From CBDCFL01 sp965216135 (GTDB taxonomy: Bacteria > Pseudomonadota > Alphaproteobacteria > Rhodobacterales > Rhodobacteraceae): DNA of 64,000 nucleotides. The notes under the pieces are model-generated. The model was not told where the DNA came from. It searched no databases and saw only the letters and a program-made list of their open reading frames with translations. The stretch covers positions 310,001 to 374,000 of the forward strand of contig CBDCFL010000022.1 in NCBI GenBank assembly GCA_965216135.1, read 5' to 3'. This document shows, piece after piece, positions 55,119-64,000 of this stretch. The translations under genes and the position numbers were made by a program. The stretch's first letter is position 1; each line of letters opens with the position of its first letter.

Positions 55119-56423
55119 ATGGATGCGCCGGCAATTCTCGCCCGTCTTCGCGATAGAAAAACTCTGTCAAAAGAAGAACTAGGCTGGTTTGCCCATGGGC
55201 TGGCAAATGCTCAGGTGACCGACGCGCAGGCAGGCGCATTTGCCATGGCGGTGTTTCTGAACGGCCTAAGCGCGTCCGAACGGGCCGATCTTACGCTGGC
55301 CATGCGCGACAGCGGCAAGGTTCTTGACTGGCATCTCGACGGACCGGCAATTGACAAACATTCCACGGGAGGGATCGGCGATTGTGTCTCGCTGCTGCTG
55401 GCCCCGGCCCTGGCCGCCTGCGGGGCTTATGTGCCGATGATTTCGGGCCGAGGTCTGGGCCATACTGGCGGCACGTTGGACAAGCTCGAATCCATCCCCG
55501 GTTTCAAGACTGATTTCGCGGAGCCTGAATTTCGCGCGATCGTGGCCGATGCGGGCGCTGCTATCGTCGCTGCGTCAGCCGAAATCGCGCCGGCGGACCG
55601 CAGGCTGTACGCGATCCGCGACGTGACCGGAACGGTCGAAAGTATCGACCTGATCACCGCGTCGATTCTCTCAAAAAAGCTGGCCGGCGGGCTGTCGACA
55701 TTGGTGCTGGACATCAAGATGGGAAGCGGCGCGTTCATGAAGTCGCTGGGCGACGCCGAGGCGCTGGCCCGCGCGCTTGTCAGAACTGCAAACGATGCGG
55801 GATGTGCGACCACGGCTTTGATCACCAATATGGATCAGCCCTGCGCGCCCGCAATTGGCAATGCGCTTGAAGTCGTTGAGGTGATGCGCGTGCTCCGGGG
55901 CGACACAACAACCGGAATACTGAGCGAGTTGACCAAGGCTCTGGGCGGTGAGGTTCTGGCCCAGGCGGGATTGGCGGCCTCGGCAACCGCAGGCGAGGCG
56001 ATGATCGAAATGGTGATCGCCGACGGATCGGCGTCCGAAAGGTTTGCAAAAATGGTCAGGCTGCAAGGCGGCCCGGCGGATTTCATCGAGGACTGGCCGT
56101 CCTATTTGCGGCCCGCACCAGTCACGCTGGCAGCCACGGCGCGCCACGGCGGGTATGTCAATTCGATGGACGGGCAGGCGCTCGGCAATCTGGTTGTGCG
56201 CCTTGGTGGCGGGCGGCTGCGTCAGGACGATGTGATCGACCACGGGGTCGGGCTGTCAGACATATTGCCGCTGGGAAGTGCCGTCGATATTGGCCAGTCG
56301 ATTGCGATTGTTCATGCGCGCACCGATGATGAGGGTGAAGCCGCCGTGCGGGCAATTGGTTCGGCCATATCGGTGGGCGCTGAACCGGCAGCGCAGCCCC
56401 TGGTCCACAAGCGGGTCGGGTGA
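55119..56423 (+). CDS. deoA: thymidine phosphorylase
   Basis: The 434-residue enzyme has LDGPAIDKHSTGGIGDCVSL, the phosphate-binding signature, MISGRGLGHTGGTLDKLESI and LVLDIKMGSGAFMKS. It cleaves thymidine or deoxyuridine with phosphate to base plus deoxyribose-1-phosphate. It sits between cdd and deoB; its stop overlaps the deoB start (TGATG), so the genes are translationally coupled. Confidence 0.95.
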   Translation: MDAPAILARLRDRKTLSKEELGWFAHGLANAQVTDAQAGAFAMAVFLNGLSASERADLTLAMRDSGKVLDWHLDGPAIDKHSTGGIGDCVSLLLAPALAACGAYVPMISGRGLGHTGGTLDKLESIPGFKTDFAEPEFRAIVADAGAAIVAASAEIAPADRRLYAIRDVTGTVESIDLITASILSKKLAGGLSTLVLDIKMGSGAFMKSLGDAEALARALVRTANDAGCATTALITNMDQPCAPAIGNALEVVEVMRVLRGDTTTGILSELTKALGGEVLAQAGLAASATAGEAMIEMVIADGSASERFAKMVRLQGGPADFIEDWPSYLRPAPVTLAATARHGGYVNSMDGQALGNLVVRLGGGRLRQDDVIDHGVGLSDILPLGSAVDIGQSIAIVHARTDDEGEAAVRAIGSAISVGAEPAAQPLVHKRVG

Positions 56424-57631
56424 TGGCGCGCGCGTTTCTGATTGTCATGGATTCGGTCGGCTGCGGTGGGGTGCCCGATGCGGATGAGTTTTTCAATGGT
56501 GCGCTAGCCGACACCGGTGCCAATACGCTGGCCCATGTCGCGAAAGCTTGCGCGATGGGGCAGGCGGAAATCGGACGTAGCGGCGGGCTTGCGCTGCCAA
56601 ATCTCGACCGCCTGGGCCTTGGTGCGGCGATCCGGCTGGCCTCTGGCCAAGCCACGCCGGGCCTTGACGCAGAGCCGGTTGGCATTTGGGGCGCGGCGAC
56701 CGAAGTGTCGCGCGGCAAGGATACGCCTTCGGGCCATTGGGAACTGGCGGGCGTGCCGGTGCCCTGGGACTGGCATTATTTCCCGGATGAAATACCGGCT
56801 TTTCCGCAAGAGCTGGTGATGAAGGTCTGTGAGCTGGCAGGCACGGATGGGATATTGGGCAATTGCCATGCCTCGGGAGTGCCCATCATCGAACAGCATT
56901 GCGCCGAGCATATCCGCACCGGCTGGCCGATCTGTTACACATCGGCGGACAGCGTTTTTCAGATTGCCGCACATGAAGAGAAATTCGGGCTCGAGCGGCT
57001 GTTGAAGCTCTGTCGCGATCTCGCCCCGGCTCTTCATGCGATGCGCGTTGGTCGCGTTATCGCGCGGCCCTTTTCCGGGGAATGCGGCGACTTCAGGCGC
57101 ACTAACAATCGCAAGGATTTTGCCATCGCGCCGCCAGCACCGACTTTGCCGGAATGGGTACAAACGGCAGGCAGGCGGGTTCACGCGGTGGGCAAGATCG
57201 GCGATATATTCTCAATGCGGGGGTTCGACGATGTCGTCAAAGGCAGTGACACAGAGCTTATAAGCGAGTTGACCCGTCTGGTAAGATCAGCCGATGACGG
57301 TAGCCTCACGTTCGCCAATTTTGTCGAATTTGACACGCTCTATGGCCACCCCCGCGATGTGGCCGGCTATGCACGCGCGCTGGAATGGTTCGATGGCCAG
57401 GCTGGTGCGCTGATCGGCGAGGCGCGCCAGGACGATCTGCTGATATTCACCGCCGATCACGGCAACGATCCGACCTGGCCCGGCACCGACCACACCCGCG
57501 AACGTGTGCCGGTTTTGGGATATGGGCTGGGGGCAAAAGCGGTCGGGCAGGTGGCCTTCGCCGATGTTGGCGCAAGTATCGCCGCGCATCTTGGGCTGGA
57601 CAATCAAGGGCCGGGCAGGTCATTTCTTTGA
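56423..57631 (+). CDS. deoB: phosphopentomutase
   Basis: The 402-residue alkaline-phosphatase-superfamily enzyme begins MARAFLIVMDSVGCGGVPDA, with ADTGANTLAHVAKAC and the late metal motif FTADHGNDPTWPGTDHTRER. It converts deoxyribose-1-phosphate from DeoA to the 5-phosphate. The ATG at 56423 overlaps the deoA stop. upp follows after about 30 bp. Confidence 0.95.
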   Translation: MARAFLIVMDSVGCGGVPDADEFFNGALADTGANTLAHVAKACAMGQAEIGRSGGLALPNLDRLGLGAAIRLASGQATPGLDAEPVGIWGAATEVSRGKDTPSGHWELAGVPVPWDWHYFPDEIPAFPQELVMKVCELAGTDGILGNCHASGVPIIEQHCAEHIRTGWPICYTSADSVFQIAAHEEKFGLERLLKLCRDLAPALHAMRVGRVIARPFSGECGDFRRTNNRKDFAIAPPAPTLPEWVQTAGRRVHAVGKIGDIFSMRGFDDVVKGSDTELISELTRLVRSADDGSLTFANFVEFDTLYGHPRDVAGYARALEWFDGQAGALIGEARQDDLLIFTADHGNDPTWPGTDHTRERVPVLGYGLGAKAVGQVAFADVGASIAAHLGLDNQGPGRSFL

Positions 57632-57662
57632 GCCGACATTTGCGGCGGCCGGGGGGAAAATC

Positions 57663-58295
57663 ATGGACCAGCATCTGACAATTGTTGACCATCCTCTGGT
57701 GCAGCACAAACTGACCTTGATGCGCGACAAGACTACCTCGACCAGCGCATTCCGCCAGCTGTTGCGGGAGATCAGCCAACTTCTGGCTTACGAGGCCACC
57801 CGCCATCTGCAGCTGACCAGCAAGCGCATCGATACCCCGCTGACAGGTATGGATGCGCCGGTCATTGCGGGAAAGAAACTGGCGCTGATCTCAATCTTGC
57901 GCGCAGGCAACGGGCTGCTTGATGGCGTCTTGGAACTGATCCCGTCGGCGCGGGTTGGATTTGTCGGGCTCTACCGCGACGAAAAAACGCTACGGCCCGT
58001 GCAATATTATTACAAAGTGCCGGCCGGGCTTGATGACCGGCTGGTCATCGCCGTCGATCCGATGCTGGCCACAGGCAATTCCTCGGTCGCGGCGATTGAT
58101 CTGCTCAAGGAATCAGGGGCCAGAAACATCCGTTTCATGTGCTTGCTGGCCGCACCCGAGGGCGTTGCGCGCATGAAACAGGCCCATCCCGATGTGCCGA
58201 TTGTTACCGCATCGGTGGACGAAAAACTCAACGATATTGGCTACATCGTTCCGGGCCTGGGCGATGCCGGTGATCGGATGTTCGGAACAAAGTAG
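57663..58295 (+). CDS. upp: uracil phosphoribosyltransferase
   Basis: The 210-residue enzyme has DHPLVQHKLTLMRDKTTSTS, ISILRAGNGLLDGVLELIPS, and the PRPP loop VIAVDPMLATGNSSVAAIDL. It ends YIVPGLGDAGDRMFGTK, as in the family. It salvages uracil released by DeoA to UMP, closing the cdd-deoA-deoB-upp pathway encoded here. It is intact. Confidence 0.95.
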   Translation: MDQHLTIVDHPLVQHKLTLMRDKTTSTSAFRQLLREISQLLAYEATRHLQLTSKRIDTPLTGMDAPVIAGKKLALISILRAGNGLLDGVLELIPSARVGFVGLYRDEKTLRPVQYYYKVPAGLDDRLVIAVDPMLATGNSSVAAIDLLKESGARNIRFMCLLAAPEGVARMKQAHPDVPIVTASVDEKLNDIGYIVPGLGDAGDRMFGTK

Positions 58296-58356
58296 GGCGT
58301 TTTACCACCCCACAGTTTTTGGTATCGTAAAGCCTGAGCCATACAGTCTTGGGGGC

Positions 58357-58866
58357 ATGATGCGAATCCTGACGGTTCTTGCCATTGGATGTGCGGTGCT
58401 GTGCTGCGCTGCCATGCCGCTGCTGGCGCAGGGGTCGGGGATTGATTCTGTCCCGGCCGAAACGCCGCCTGCGGGATATTCGGCGAATTTCTATGTCGAC
58501 AGCCGGGGCTGCATGTTCGTACGCGCCCGAACCACAGCGCGTATTACATGGATCCCGCGCGTGACACGCCGTCGAGAGCTGATGTGCGGGTTTGAACCCA
58601 GTCTGGCGGTAGCTGTCCGATCCAACAGCAAGACCGCGGTCTCTACATCGGTGAGCGCGGTTTTCGCGTCGCTAGCTGTGGTATCTGGGCCAAAACTGGT
58701 GCCGCTGGTGCCGAAACCTGTGCCCACGGAGTTCCAGGCTGCCTGGTCTGACGGCAGGCTAAATCCGTTGCGGGGGCCGCGAACGACGCAGGGTGACGCC
58801 CAGATGGCGCTGGTCTGGTCCGACACTGTGCCAATGATCCGAAAGGTGGCGGATGTTTTCGAATAA
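58357..58866 (+). CDS. secreted protein with Rhodobacterales GC-F-VRA / WxPRVTR region
   Basis: The 169-residue protein has a signal peptide (MMRILTVLAIGCAVLCCAAM to LAQG) and a region ANFYVDSRGCMFVRA to TWIPRVTRRRELMCGFEPSL. That pattern is, as I recall, the N-terminal part of SPOR-domain proteins of Rhodobacterales. No SPOR domain follows here, so it may be a shortened version. The two Cys residues could pair. It is probably periplasmic; function unknown. Confidence 0.65.
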   Translation: MMRILTVLAIGCAVLCCAAMPLLAQGSGIDSVPAETPPAGYSANFYVDSRGCMFVRARTTARITWIPRVTRRRELMCGFEPSLAVAVRSNSKTAVSTSVSAVFASLAVVSGPKLVPLVPKPVPTEFQAAWSDGRLNPLRGPRTTQGDAQMALVWSDTVPMIRKVADVFE

Positions 58867-58948
58867 CCAGCAAGAGCTGCCGATTGCATCTTGCTTACCC
58901 GCCGCAAATTGATTGCAGGCTGACCCAGGCCCCGTCGACGAGCACCGT

Positions 58949-59911
58949 CTACGCGATTGTTGCTGTGACCGGATCCGCTTCGATCAGTCCGATTGTTGTT
59001 TCTCCGGTGATGTCGGTTGCAAACGCATACGGAGTTGAGGGTACCTCGGCAGTGCGAAAGCGATCGAGCAGCGCCGCATTATCGGTCGTGGGTTGCGGCG
59101 CGGTAAGGACCAGTTCGGCATAGGTCTGCAAGCGGCGCTCGTACAGATTGCCGGTTGTCAACAATTCAAAAGCGGCTCGTAGGCCGAGCCGCTCCAGCAT
59201 ATCGCGCAATGGGTCGCTCACACTCAGCCTTTCGACCTCAGCCAGGACGTAACCGGCTGTAACATCGGGGTTTTCATGATCTTCCACGACAATGCGGTTT
59301 AGCAGGATGATCGTGCCCGGCAAGTGGCGTGTCGGCAAAGCACCGCCGCGTAAAACCACGATAAGCCCCAGGCTGTCGGGCCTGAGCCGCGCTTGCAAAT
59401 CGGCCAGCGCCTGCGCGCCCAGTGCAGTATCGCAGGGCGCGCCTGTCAGCCTCTGGATATGGGCTAGGAGCGCCTCGCCGATGTCGGCGCGCTTGGCCTG
59501 CGGCACGACAGAGGCAGTGTAGGTTATCATCGCCATCGGTAGCCAAAAGAACAGCAATCCTGCCAACACGATCACCGCCGCGGCGATCGATAATACCCGC
59601 AAACGGCGGGGATGTGGGCCTTTGCGCTCGATGGATTTTTGCACTTTGGCGATCGAGACGATCATCGTTTCGTCATCGATTTCAAGTGTTTCGGCATGAT
59701 CGCTGCCGGACGCGTAGAGGGCGGGGCGCTGACCGGGATTAAGGCGTCGCACCGCGGCTAGCGACCAATGCGATATGGCAACATCCCGGCCCGATGAAAT
59801 GGTCAGCGACGCCTCGCCGAACAGAACGATGACATCGCGCCGCTGGGTGTCATCATCACGGCGCCAGATGCCGGGGGCTTCCAGCCGCTGAAAGTCGTCA
59901 AGTGCGGTCAT
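58949..59911 (-). CDS. uncharacterised membrane protein with a premature TAG
   Basis: The 320-residue protein has a cytoplasmic N-terminal domain, one transmembrane helix (VLSIAAAVIVLAGLLFFWLP, about residues 105-125) and a long outer domain (IGEALLAHIQRLTGAPCDTA, AGYVLAEVERLSVSDPLRDM). It stops at TAG 58949-58951, but the same frame continues TVLVDGAWVSLQSICGG to TAA at 58895, which looks like the true terminus. Truncation by about 17 residues may or may not inactivate it. The family is unknown to me. Confidence 0.7.
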   Translation of the reverse strand: MTALDDFQRLEAPGIWRRDDDTQRRDVIVLFGEASLTISSGRDVAISHWSLAAVRRLNPGQRPALYASGSDHAETLEIDDETMIVSIAKVQKSIERKGPHPRRLRVLSIAAAVIVLAGLLFFWLPMAMITYTASVVPQAKRADIGEALLAHIQRLTGAPCDTALGAQALADLQARLRPDSLGLIVVLRGGALPTRHLPGTIILLNRIVVEDHENPDVTAGYVLAEVERLSVSDPLRDMLERLGLRAAFELLTTGNLYERRLQTYAELVLTAPQPTTDNAALLDRFRTAEVPSTPYAFATDITGETTIGLIEADPVTATIA

Positions 59912-59917
59912 GGCTAA

Positions 59918-61546
59918 TCACAAAGCGCGCGCCAGTTTGCGCAGCTCAAACTTTTGAACTTTGCCCGTGGACGTTTTCGGAAGTTCCTGAAACACAACCA
60001 TCTTTGGCGTTTTGAAGCCGGCGAGACGGGCGCGCAGAAAGGCAAGCACGTCCGCCTCGGCCGCCTCGGCGCCTTCCTTGAGTTCAACAAATGCGCACGG
60101 CACCTAACCCCATTTGTCATCCGGTTTGGCCACAACGGCGCAAAGCGAAACGGCTGGATGGTGCATCAGTGCCCCTTCGACCTCGACCGAGCTGACATTC
60201 TCACCGCCGGAAATGATGATGTCCTTGGCGCGGTCGGCGATCTGAATATAGCCGTCGGGAAGCCGAAAAGCGATGTCGCCGGAATGGAAATAGCCACCGG
60301 AAAAATCCTTTTCGGTAGACGCCGCATTCTTCAGATAGCCTTTCATCACCGAATTGCCGCGGATCATTACTTCGCCCTGGGTTTCACCATCCAACGGCAA
60401 CTGAGCCATTGTATCGGGATCAAGCACAGTAATGTCTTCCATCATCGGCATTGCCACGCCTTGTCGGGCCTTGATCGCCGCCAGTTTATCTTGCGCCAGC
60501 TCGTCCCAGGCATTGTTCCACAGGCATTCGGTCACATGGCCATAGGTTTCGGTCAGCCCGTAAGCCTGGGTTACGTTGAAACCGAGCTTACTGATCGCCG
60601 AAAGCGTGGCGGCAGCGGGCGGCGCTCCGGCGGTGAACACTTGGACGATATGTTCAAACGCCCGGCGGTCCGCGTCTCGCGCATTGACAATCGTATTCAG
60701 GACAATCGGGGCACCACCGAAATGGGTGACGCCTTCATCGGCGATGGCGTCATAGATGTTTTTGGCGGTGATGTCGCGGCAGCACACGACGGTGCCACCG
60801 ATGAGCGGCATCATCCAGGTGTGGTTCCAGCCGTTGCAATGGAATAGCGGCACGATGGTCAGATACATCGGATGCAAAACCATGCGCCAGGAAATCACCG
60901 TGCCCATGGTCATCAGGTAAGCGCCGCGATGATGATAAACGACGCCCTTGGGCCGTCCGGTGGTGCCTGATGTGTAGTTGAGCGCCAGGCTTTCCCATTC
61001 ATCGGCGGGCATGGTCCAGTCAAATTCCGGATCGCCCTGGGCGATGAAGGCTTCATATTCGGGATAAGAGCCCGTTGGTGAAAATCCCGCCTGAACGTCA
61101 CAGACCTCAATAATTTCAGGCGGATCACCGGCCATCTTGCTAATGGCCTCTTGGGCAACCGGCAAGAATTGGGTGTCCACCAGCACCATTTTCGCGCCGC
61201 CGTGATCGAAAATGTAGGCGATCGTGTCGCTGTCAAGCCGGGTGTTTATGGTGTTCAGGATCGCGCCGGTCGCGGGCACGCCAAAATGCGCCTCGGCCTG
61301 AGCGGGGATGTTAGGCAGAATGGTGGCAACGACATCGCCAGGGCCGATACCTGAAGCCGTCAGAGCCGAAGCAAGCCGAGAAACGCGCCGCCGGTAATTT
61401 CGGTAGGTCACGCGGTGCGTTCCGTAAACCACAGCCATATGATCAGGAAAAACCAACGCCGCGCGGTTCAGGTGCGACAGCGGCGTAAGCGGCACGAAAT
61501 TTGCGGCGGATTTGTCAAGTCCGGTTTCGTCGGCAAGCCATCCCAT
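59918..61546 (-). pseudogene. acyl-CoA synthetase (AMP-forming) with in-frame TAG
   Basis: From MGWLADETGLDKSAANFVPL the protein has the adenylation motifs LNYTSGTTGRPKGVVYHHRG, QAYGLTETYGHVTECLWNN, YFHSGDIAFR and DIIISGGENVSSVEVE. After KPDDKWG a TAG (60104-60106) replaces the expected Glu. The frame then continues VPCAFVELKEGAEAAEADVL and the catalytic-lysine motif PKTSTGKVQKFELRKLAR to a TGA at 59918. Without readthrough the C-terminal lid with its Lys is lost. The substrate would be a fatty or carboxylic acid. Confidence 0.85.
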
Positions 61547-61600
61547 GGGCGAAATCTCCGGTATCTGTCTGGACAATATTATTGCGATGTGCGGGCGGGT

Positions 61601-63003
61601 TGTCGATAACAAACTGAATTGACCGGTTTATGTACCATATGATTTGACCGCTTCTGTTGCGGTTTCTTGCCCTGTGGGGAAGTGGTCGGTCGCGGAGCGG
61701 CGGTCCACTTGTCCACAGGGTGCCGGCCGGTCGCGTCGAAGCGGATCACGCGGCCCGCCTTTCGCTGCTTTCGATCGGCGTGCCGTCTTTCTTGTAGCGG
61801 GCCAGGCAGCGCCGGCCATGGAAGACGGCAAGGTCGCCGTCGGGATATTCGTGCACACTCACTTTGGCCTTGACGTAGTGGTGGCGATGGCGGTCTGCCG
61901 GGATCTGCAGGCTCAAGTTCTTGTAGCGCACCGTGTTGTCATTGCCGACCACACGGTCCTCCTGCACACAGAGGATGTCCGCCAGGTTGCCGGCGAACGG
62001 CACGAAGGCGGAGCCTGTGTCCTCGGCCGGCCGGGCGAAGCGGGCATTGTGGGCCGGCAGGAAGTCCTCTTTCAGGAACCGGTTGGCGGCCGCCATATCG
62101 GTGATGCCGGCGAGCTCGAGTTCCTGCGGCAGGCGTTTCTGCAGGGTGCCGAACATGCGCTCCGAGCGGCCCCGGGCCTCCGGCGAATAGGCCGGGATCA
62201 GCTCAATACCGAGTTGCTGCAGGGCACGTCCGACCTGGGTTGGATTGTCCTTGTCGACCTTGCCGCCGGCCTCCGGCGTGTGCCAATAGTGCGAGGCCCG
62301 GTCTGCATAAAGCGAGCAGAACAGCCCCATGGCCGACCCCACCTCCAGCAGCGCCACAAAGCTCGACATGGTGCCCTCCTCGGCGACGAAGAAGGCGGAA
62401 TAGATCTCCGAAGTGGCATCGTCCATGGTCACGATCAGGTCCCAGTACTGACCCGGCACCCATTGGTGCGTGGAGCCGTCCTGGTGCAACATCATGCCGA
62501 CCATCGGCCGGCGCGGCCGCTTGCGGCGGTGCACGCCGCGCCGCGGCGCCGGCGCGACCCGGCCGTGCGCCTGGAGCGTCAGCCGCACCCAGTTGTAACT
62601 GCGCGTGACGTCGTGCTTTGCAACCAGCTTCTCCCAGAAGTGCCAGGCGGTGAAATGCCGGTACCTGGTATCGAACAGATCCAACAGTGCCACCACCTCG
62701 TCGACCCCGGCGCGGCGCGCGGAAACCCGACCCAGGCGGCGGTCGTAAAGACCCTCCGCGCCCTCGGCCTCAAAGCGATCGCGCCAGCGTCGGAACGTGC
62801 GCTCGGACATGCCCAGGATCTCGGCTGCCTCCAGCTGGCTCAACTCACCCCTGTAGGTGCGTCCGTAAACCTCATCGAACTTCATCAATCTCAACCCCTG
62901 TAACTGCTCTGTCCGGCGCATCAGCTCCTCCACTTCCTGGAGGAGTTCTAATGCCGGACAGATCATTTGTTACATTGACCGGCCATATCACGTGTTATCG
63001 ACA
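61601..63003 (-). mobile_element. ISNCY-family (IS1202-type) element, 1403 bp
   Basis: Both ends begin TGTCGATAACA and keep further similarity for about 40 bp (…TGACCGG…). The element is flanked by a 16-bp direct repeat CGATGTGCGGGCGGGT (61585-61600, 63004-63019). Long target duplications are known for IS1202-type elements. It sits just upstream of the acyl-CoA synthetase gene, probably separating it from its promoter. Confidence 0.9.
61746..62966 (-). CDS. ISNCY-family transposase
   Basis: The 406-residue protein has an N-terminal HTH (ELSQLEAAEILGMSERTFRR). An integrase-type core follows with MMLHQDGSTHQWVPGQYWDL, IVTMDDATSEIYSAFFVAEE, SLYADRASHYWHT and IPAYSPEARGRSERMFGTLQ, giving D, D and E. 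The C-terminus is LARYKKDGTPIESSERRAA. It appears intact. ATG at 62966 lies 37 bp inside the element end. Confidence 0.9.
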   Translation of the reverse strand: MICPALELLQEVEELMRRTEQLQGLRLMKFDEVYGRTYRGELSQLEAAEILGMSERTFRRWRDRFEAEGAEGLYDRRLGRVSARRAGVDEVVALLDLFDTRYRHFTAWHFWEKLVAKHDVTRSYNWVRLTLQAHGRVAPAPRRGVHRRKRPRRPMVGMMLHQDGSTHQWVPGQYWDLIVTMDDATSEIYSAFFVAEEGTMSSFVALLEVGSAMGLFCSLYADRASHYWHTPEAGGKVDKDNPTQVGRALQQLGIELIPAYSPEARGRSERMFGTLQKRLPQELELAGITDMAAANRFLKEDFLPAHNARFARPAEDTGSAFVPFAGNLADILCVQEDRVVGNDNTVRYKNLSLQIPADRHRHHYVKAKVSVHEYPDGDLAVFHGRRCLARYKKDGTPIESSERRAA

Positions 63004-63076
63004 CGATGTGCGGGCGGGTTTGAAAAGCAAGAAAACAACAGGTAGCGATACGGCCCAAGAGTAGGGGAATATTCAG

Positions 63077-63987
63077 GTGGAACAGGGCGGCATTTATCAG
63101 CCTGGCAGGGCGGCGCTCTTCATGATCATCGGTATGGCCGTGATCGGGTCATCGACAATTTCATCGTGGTGATCGCCGACAGCATCAGCCTATGGCAGTT
63201 TCACGCGACAAGATCGGCCATTGATCTGACGATCCTGGGTGTTCTGGCATGGCGGGGATGGGCGGTGATCCGGCCCCAAAGGTGGCGCCCAGTTCTGGCC
63301 CGCTCGGCGCTCTTTTCGGGCTCGATGCTGATTTATTTCGGCTGTCTGGCGTTTTTACCTATCGCCGTCGTCGTTGCCGGGCTGTTTACCTCGCCAGTGC
63401 TGGTGATGATCATTTCGGCGTTGCTTCTTGGCAAGCGTGTGGGGGCCGTCCGGTGGGGATCGTGGGCGCTGGGCTTTACCGGAATATTGCTCGTCATCAA
63501 CCCCGTAGCCGACGACTTTGATCTGCTGTCCCTGCTGCCATTGGTGGCCGCCCTGCTCTATGCGACATCGGCCGTGGCGACACGCCAGTGGTGCGAAGGC
63601 GAAACAACCGCGACATTGCTGTTTTGGTTTTTTGTCATTATCGGCGGGGCCAGTTTGATTGTCCTGGGCGCGATGACCGTGTTGTCGCCCGATGCGCCGT
63701 CTGGCCCCACGGGTTTTATCGCGCGCGGGCTAGGATGGCCCAGCGCCGCGGCGTGGTTCTGGATCGGCGCGCAGGCGGTGGGTTCTGTGATCGCGGTCGG
63801 TTTGATCACCCGGGCCTATCAGATTGGCGAGGCAAGTTTCGTTGCGATATTTGAATATTCGCTGATGATATTTGCACCACTTTGGGCCTATTTCATATGG
63901 CGATCCGAGTTGTCCGTAACCATGGCGCTGGGCATCACGCTGATCGCGGCTTCGGGCGCGATTATTGCATGGCGTAGCCGGATTTAG
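63077..63987 (+). pseudogene. DMT-superfamily (EamA) transporter, frameshifted near the start
   Basis: A GTG at 63077, after AGGGGA, starts VEQGGIYQPGRAALFMIIGM AVIG, then the frame is lost. The family sequence (IDNFIVVIADSISLWQFHAT) resumes in another frame and continues through about nine further transmembrane helices to ITLIAASGAIIAWRSRI. Restoring one C near 63152 (GGG CTC ATC GAC) gives AVIGLIDNFIVVI. It would be an inner-membrane drug/metabolite exporter. A sequencing error is possible. Confidence 0.8.
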
Positions 63988-64000
63988 CTGGGATATCATG

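Overview
The window is GC-rich alphaproteobacterial chromosome, most likely Rhodobacteraceae (Rhodobacterales). The signs are a GcrA cell-cycle regulator with its usual N-terminal motif, an RpoH-type sigma factor with an RpoH box, a Rhodobacterales-type envelope protein, tightly overlapping metabolic operons and roseobacter-like ABC transporters. It is ordinary core genome heavily broken up by insertion sequences (IS) and gene decay. No rRNA, tRNA, CRISPR array or prophage was recognised.

Layout. 1-5 kb: gshB tail, an HSL-type esterase, and comM cut into three exact pieces by two different IS630-type elements (called A and B here). 5-12.6 kb: GST, cobU with a phosphatase, an RpoH-like sigma factor, an ABC-2 exporter, gcrA, argD-argF. 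12.7-17.3 kb: IS66 remnant, cupin pseudogene, a second diverged copy of the argF 3' end, Nudix hydrolase, frameshifted gnd, and an IS5-family element (C1). 17.5-23.4 kb: group II intron with reverse transcriptase, hrpB, meaB, rpmB. 23.4-33.4 kb: a branched-chain-type ABC transporter (livM split, binding protein, livF), an oxidoreductase stub, a small membrane protein and a split FAD oxidoreductase, interleaved with A2, B2, A3 and B3. 33.6-40.7 kb: a glycosyltransferase between direct repeats, peroxiredoxin, two copies of a GC-rich palindromic repeat, broken acylphosphatase, ParB-like protein, lepA, then a DUF4160/DUF2442 pair (DUF4160 split by an IS1595 element) followed by a diverged copy of the lepA 3' end. 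40.7-47 kb: a low-GC DUF6161 gene split by a nest of IS66, IS1182 and IS1380 elements that also holds a lipid A-type acyltransferase gene. 47-52.8 kb: DUF4396 protein, two tiny paralogous glycine-rich proteins, decayed hydrolase and glyA, nadK, a response regulator. 52.9-58.3 kb: a second IS5-family element (C2), a sulfotransferase, and the intact pyrimidine/deoxynucleoside salvage operon cdd-deoA-deoB-upp. 58.3-64 kb: two envelope proteins, an acyl-CoA synthetase with a premature stop, an ISNCY (IS1202-type) element, and a frameshifted DMT transporter.

Most striking signals. (1) All three abundant IS types (A, B, C) carry, just upstream of the transposase, a shared leader with two or three GANTC sites at conserved spacing. 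GANTC is the CcrM methylation target read by GcrA, so cell-cycle or methylation control of transposition is a testable idea. (2) All six A/B insertions are bounded by 3-bp direct repeats of the form TNA, not the 2-bp TA usual for IS630; removing element plus repeat restores comM, livM and the FAD oxidoreductase in frame. (3) Near-terminal gene sequence is duplicated and diverged at argF and lepA, and a stop-ended tail is duplicated around the glycosyltransferase, each pair enclosing accessory DNA. (4) Five premature in-frame stops were found and all are TAG. Many single-base frameshifts also occur; these could be real decay or sequencing error.
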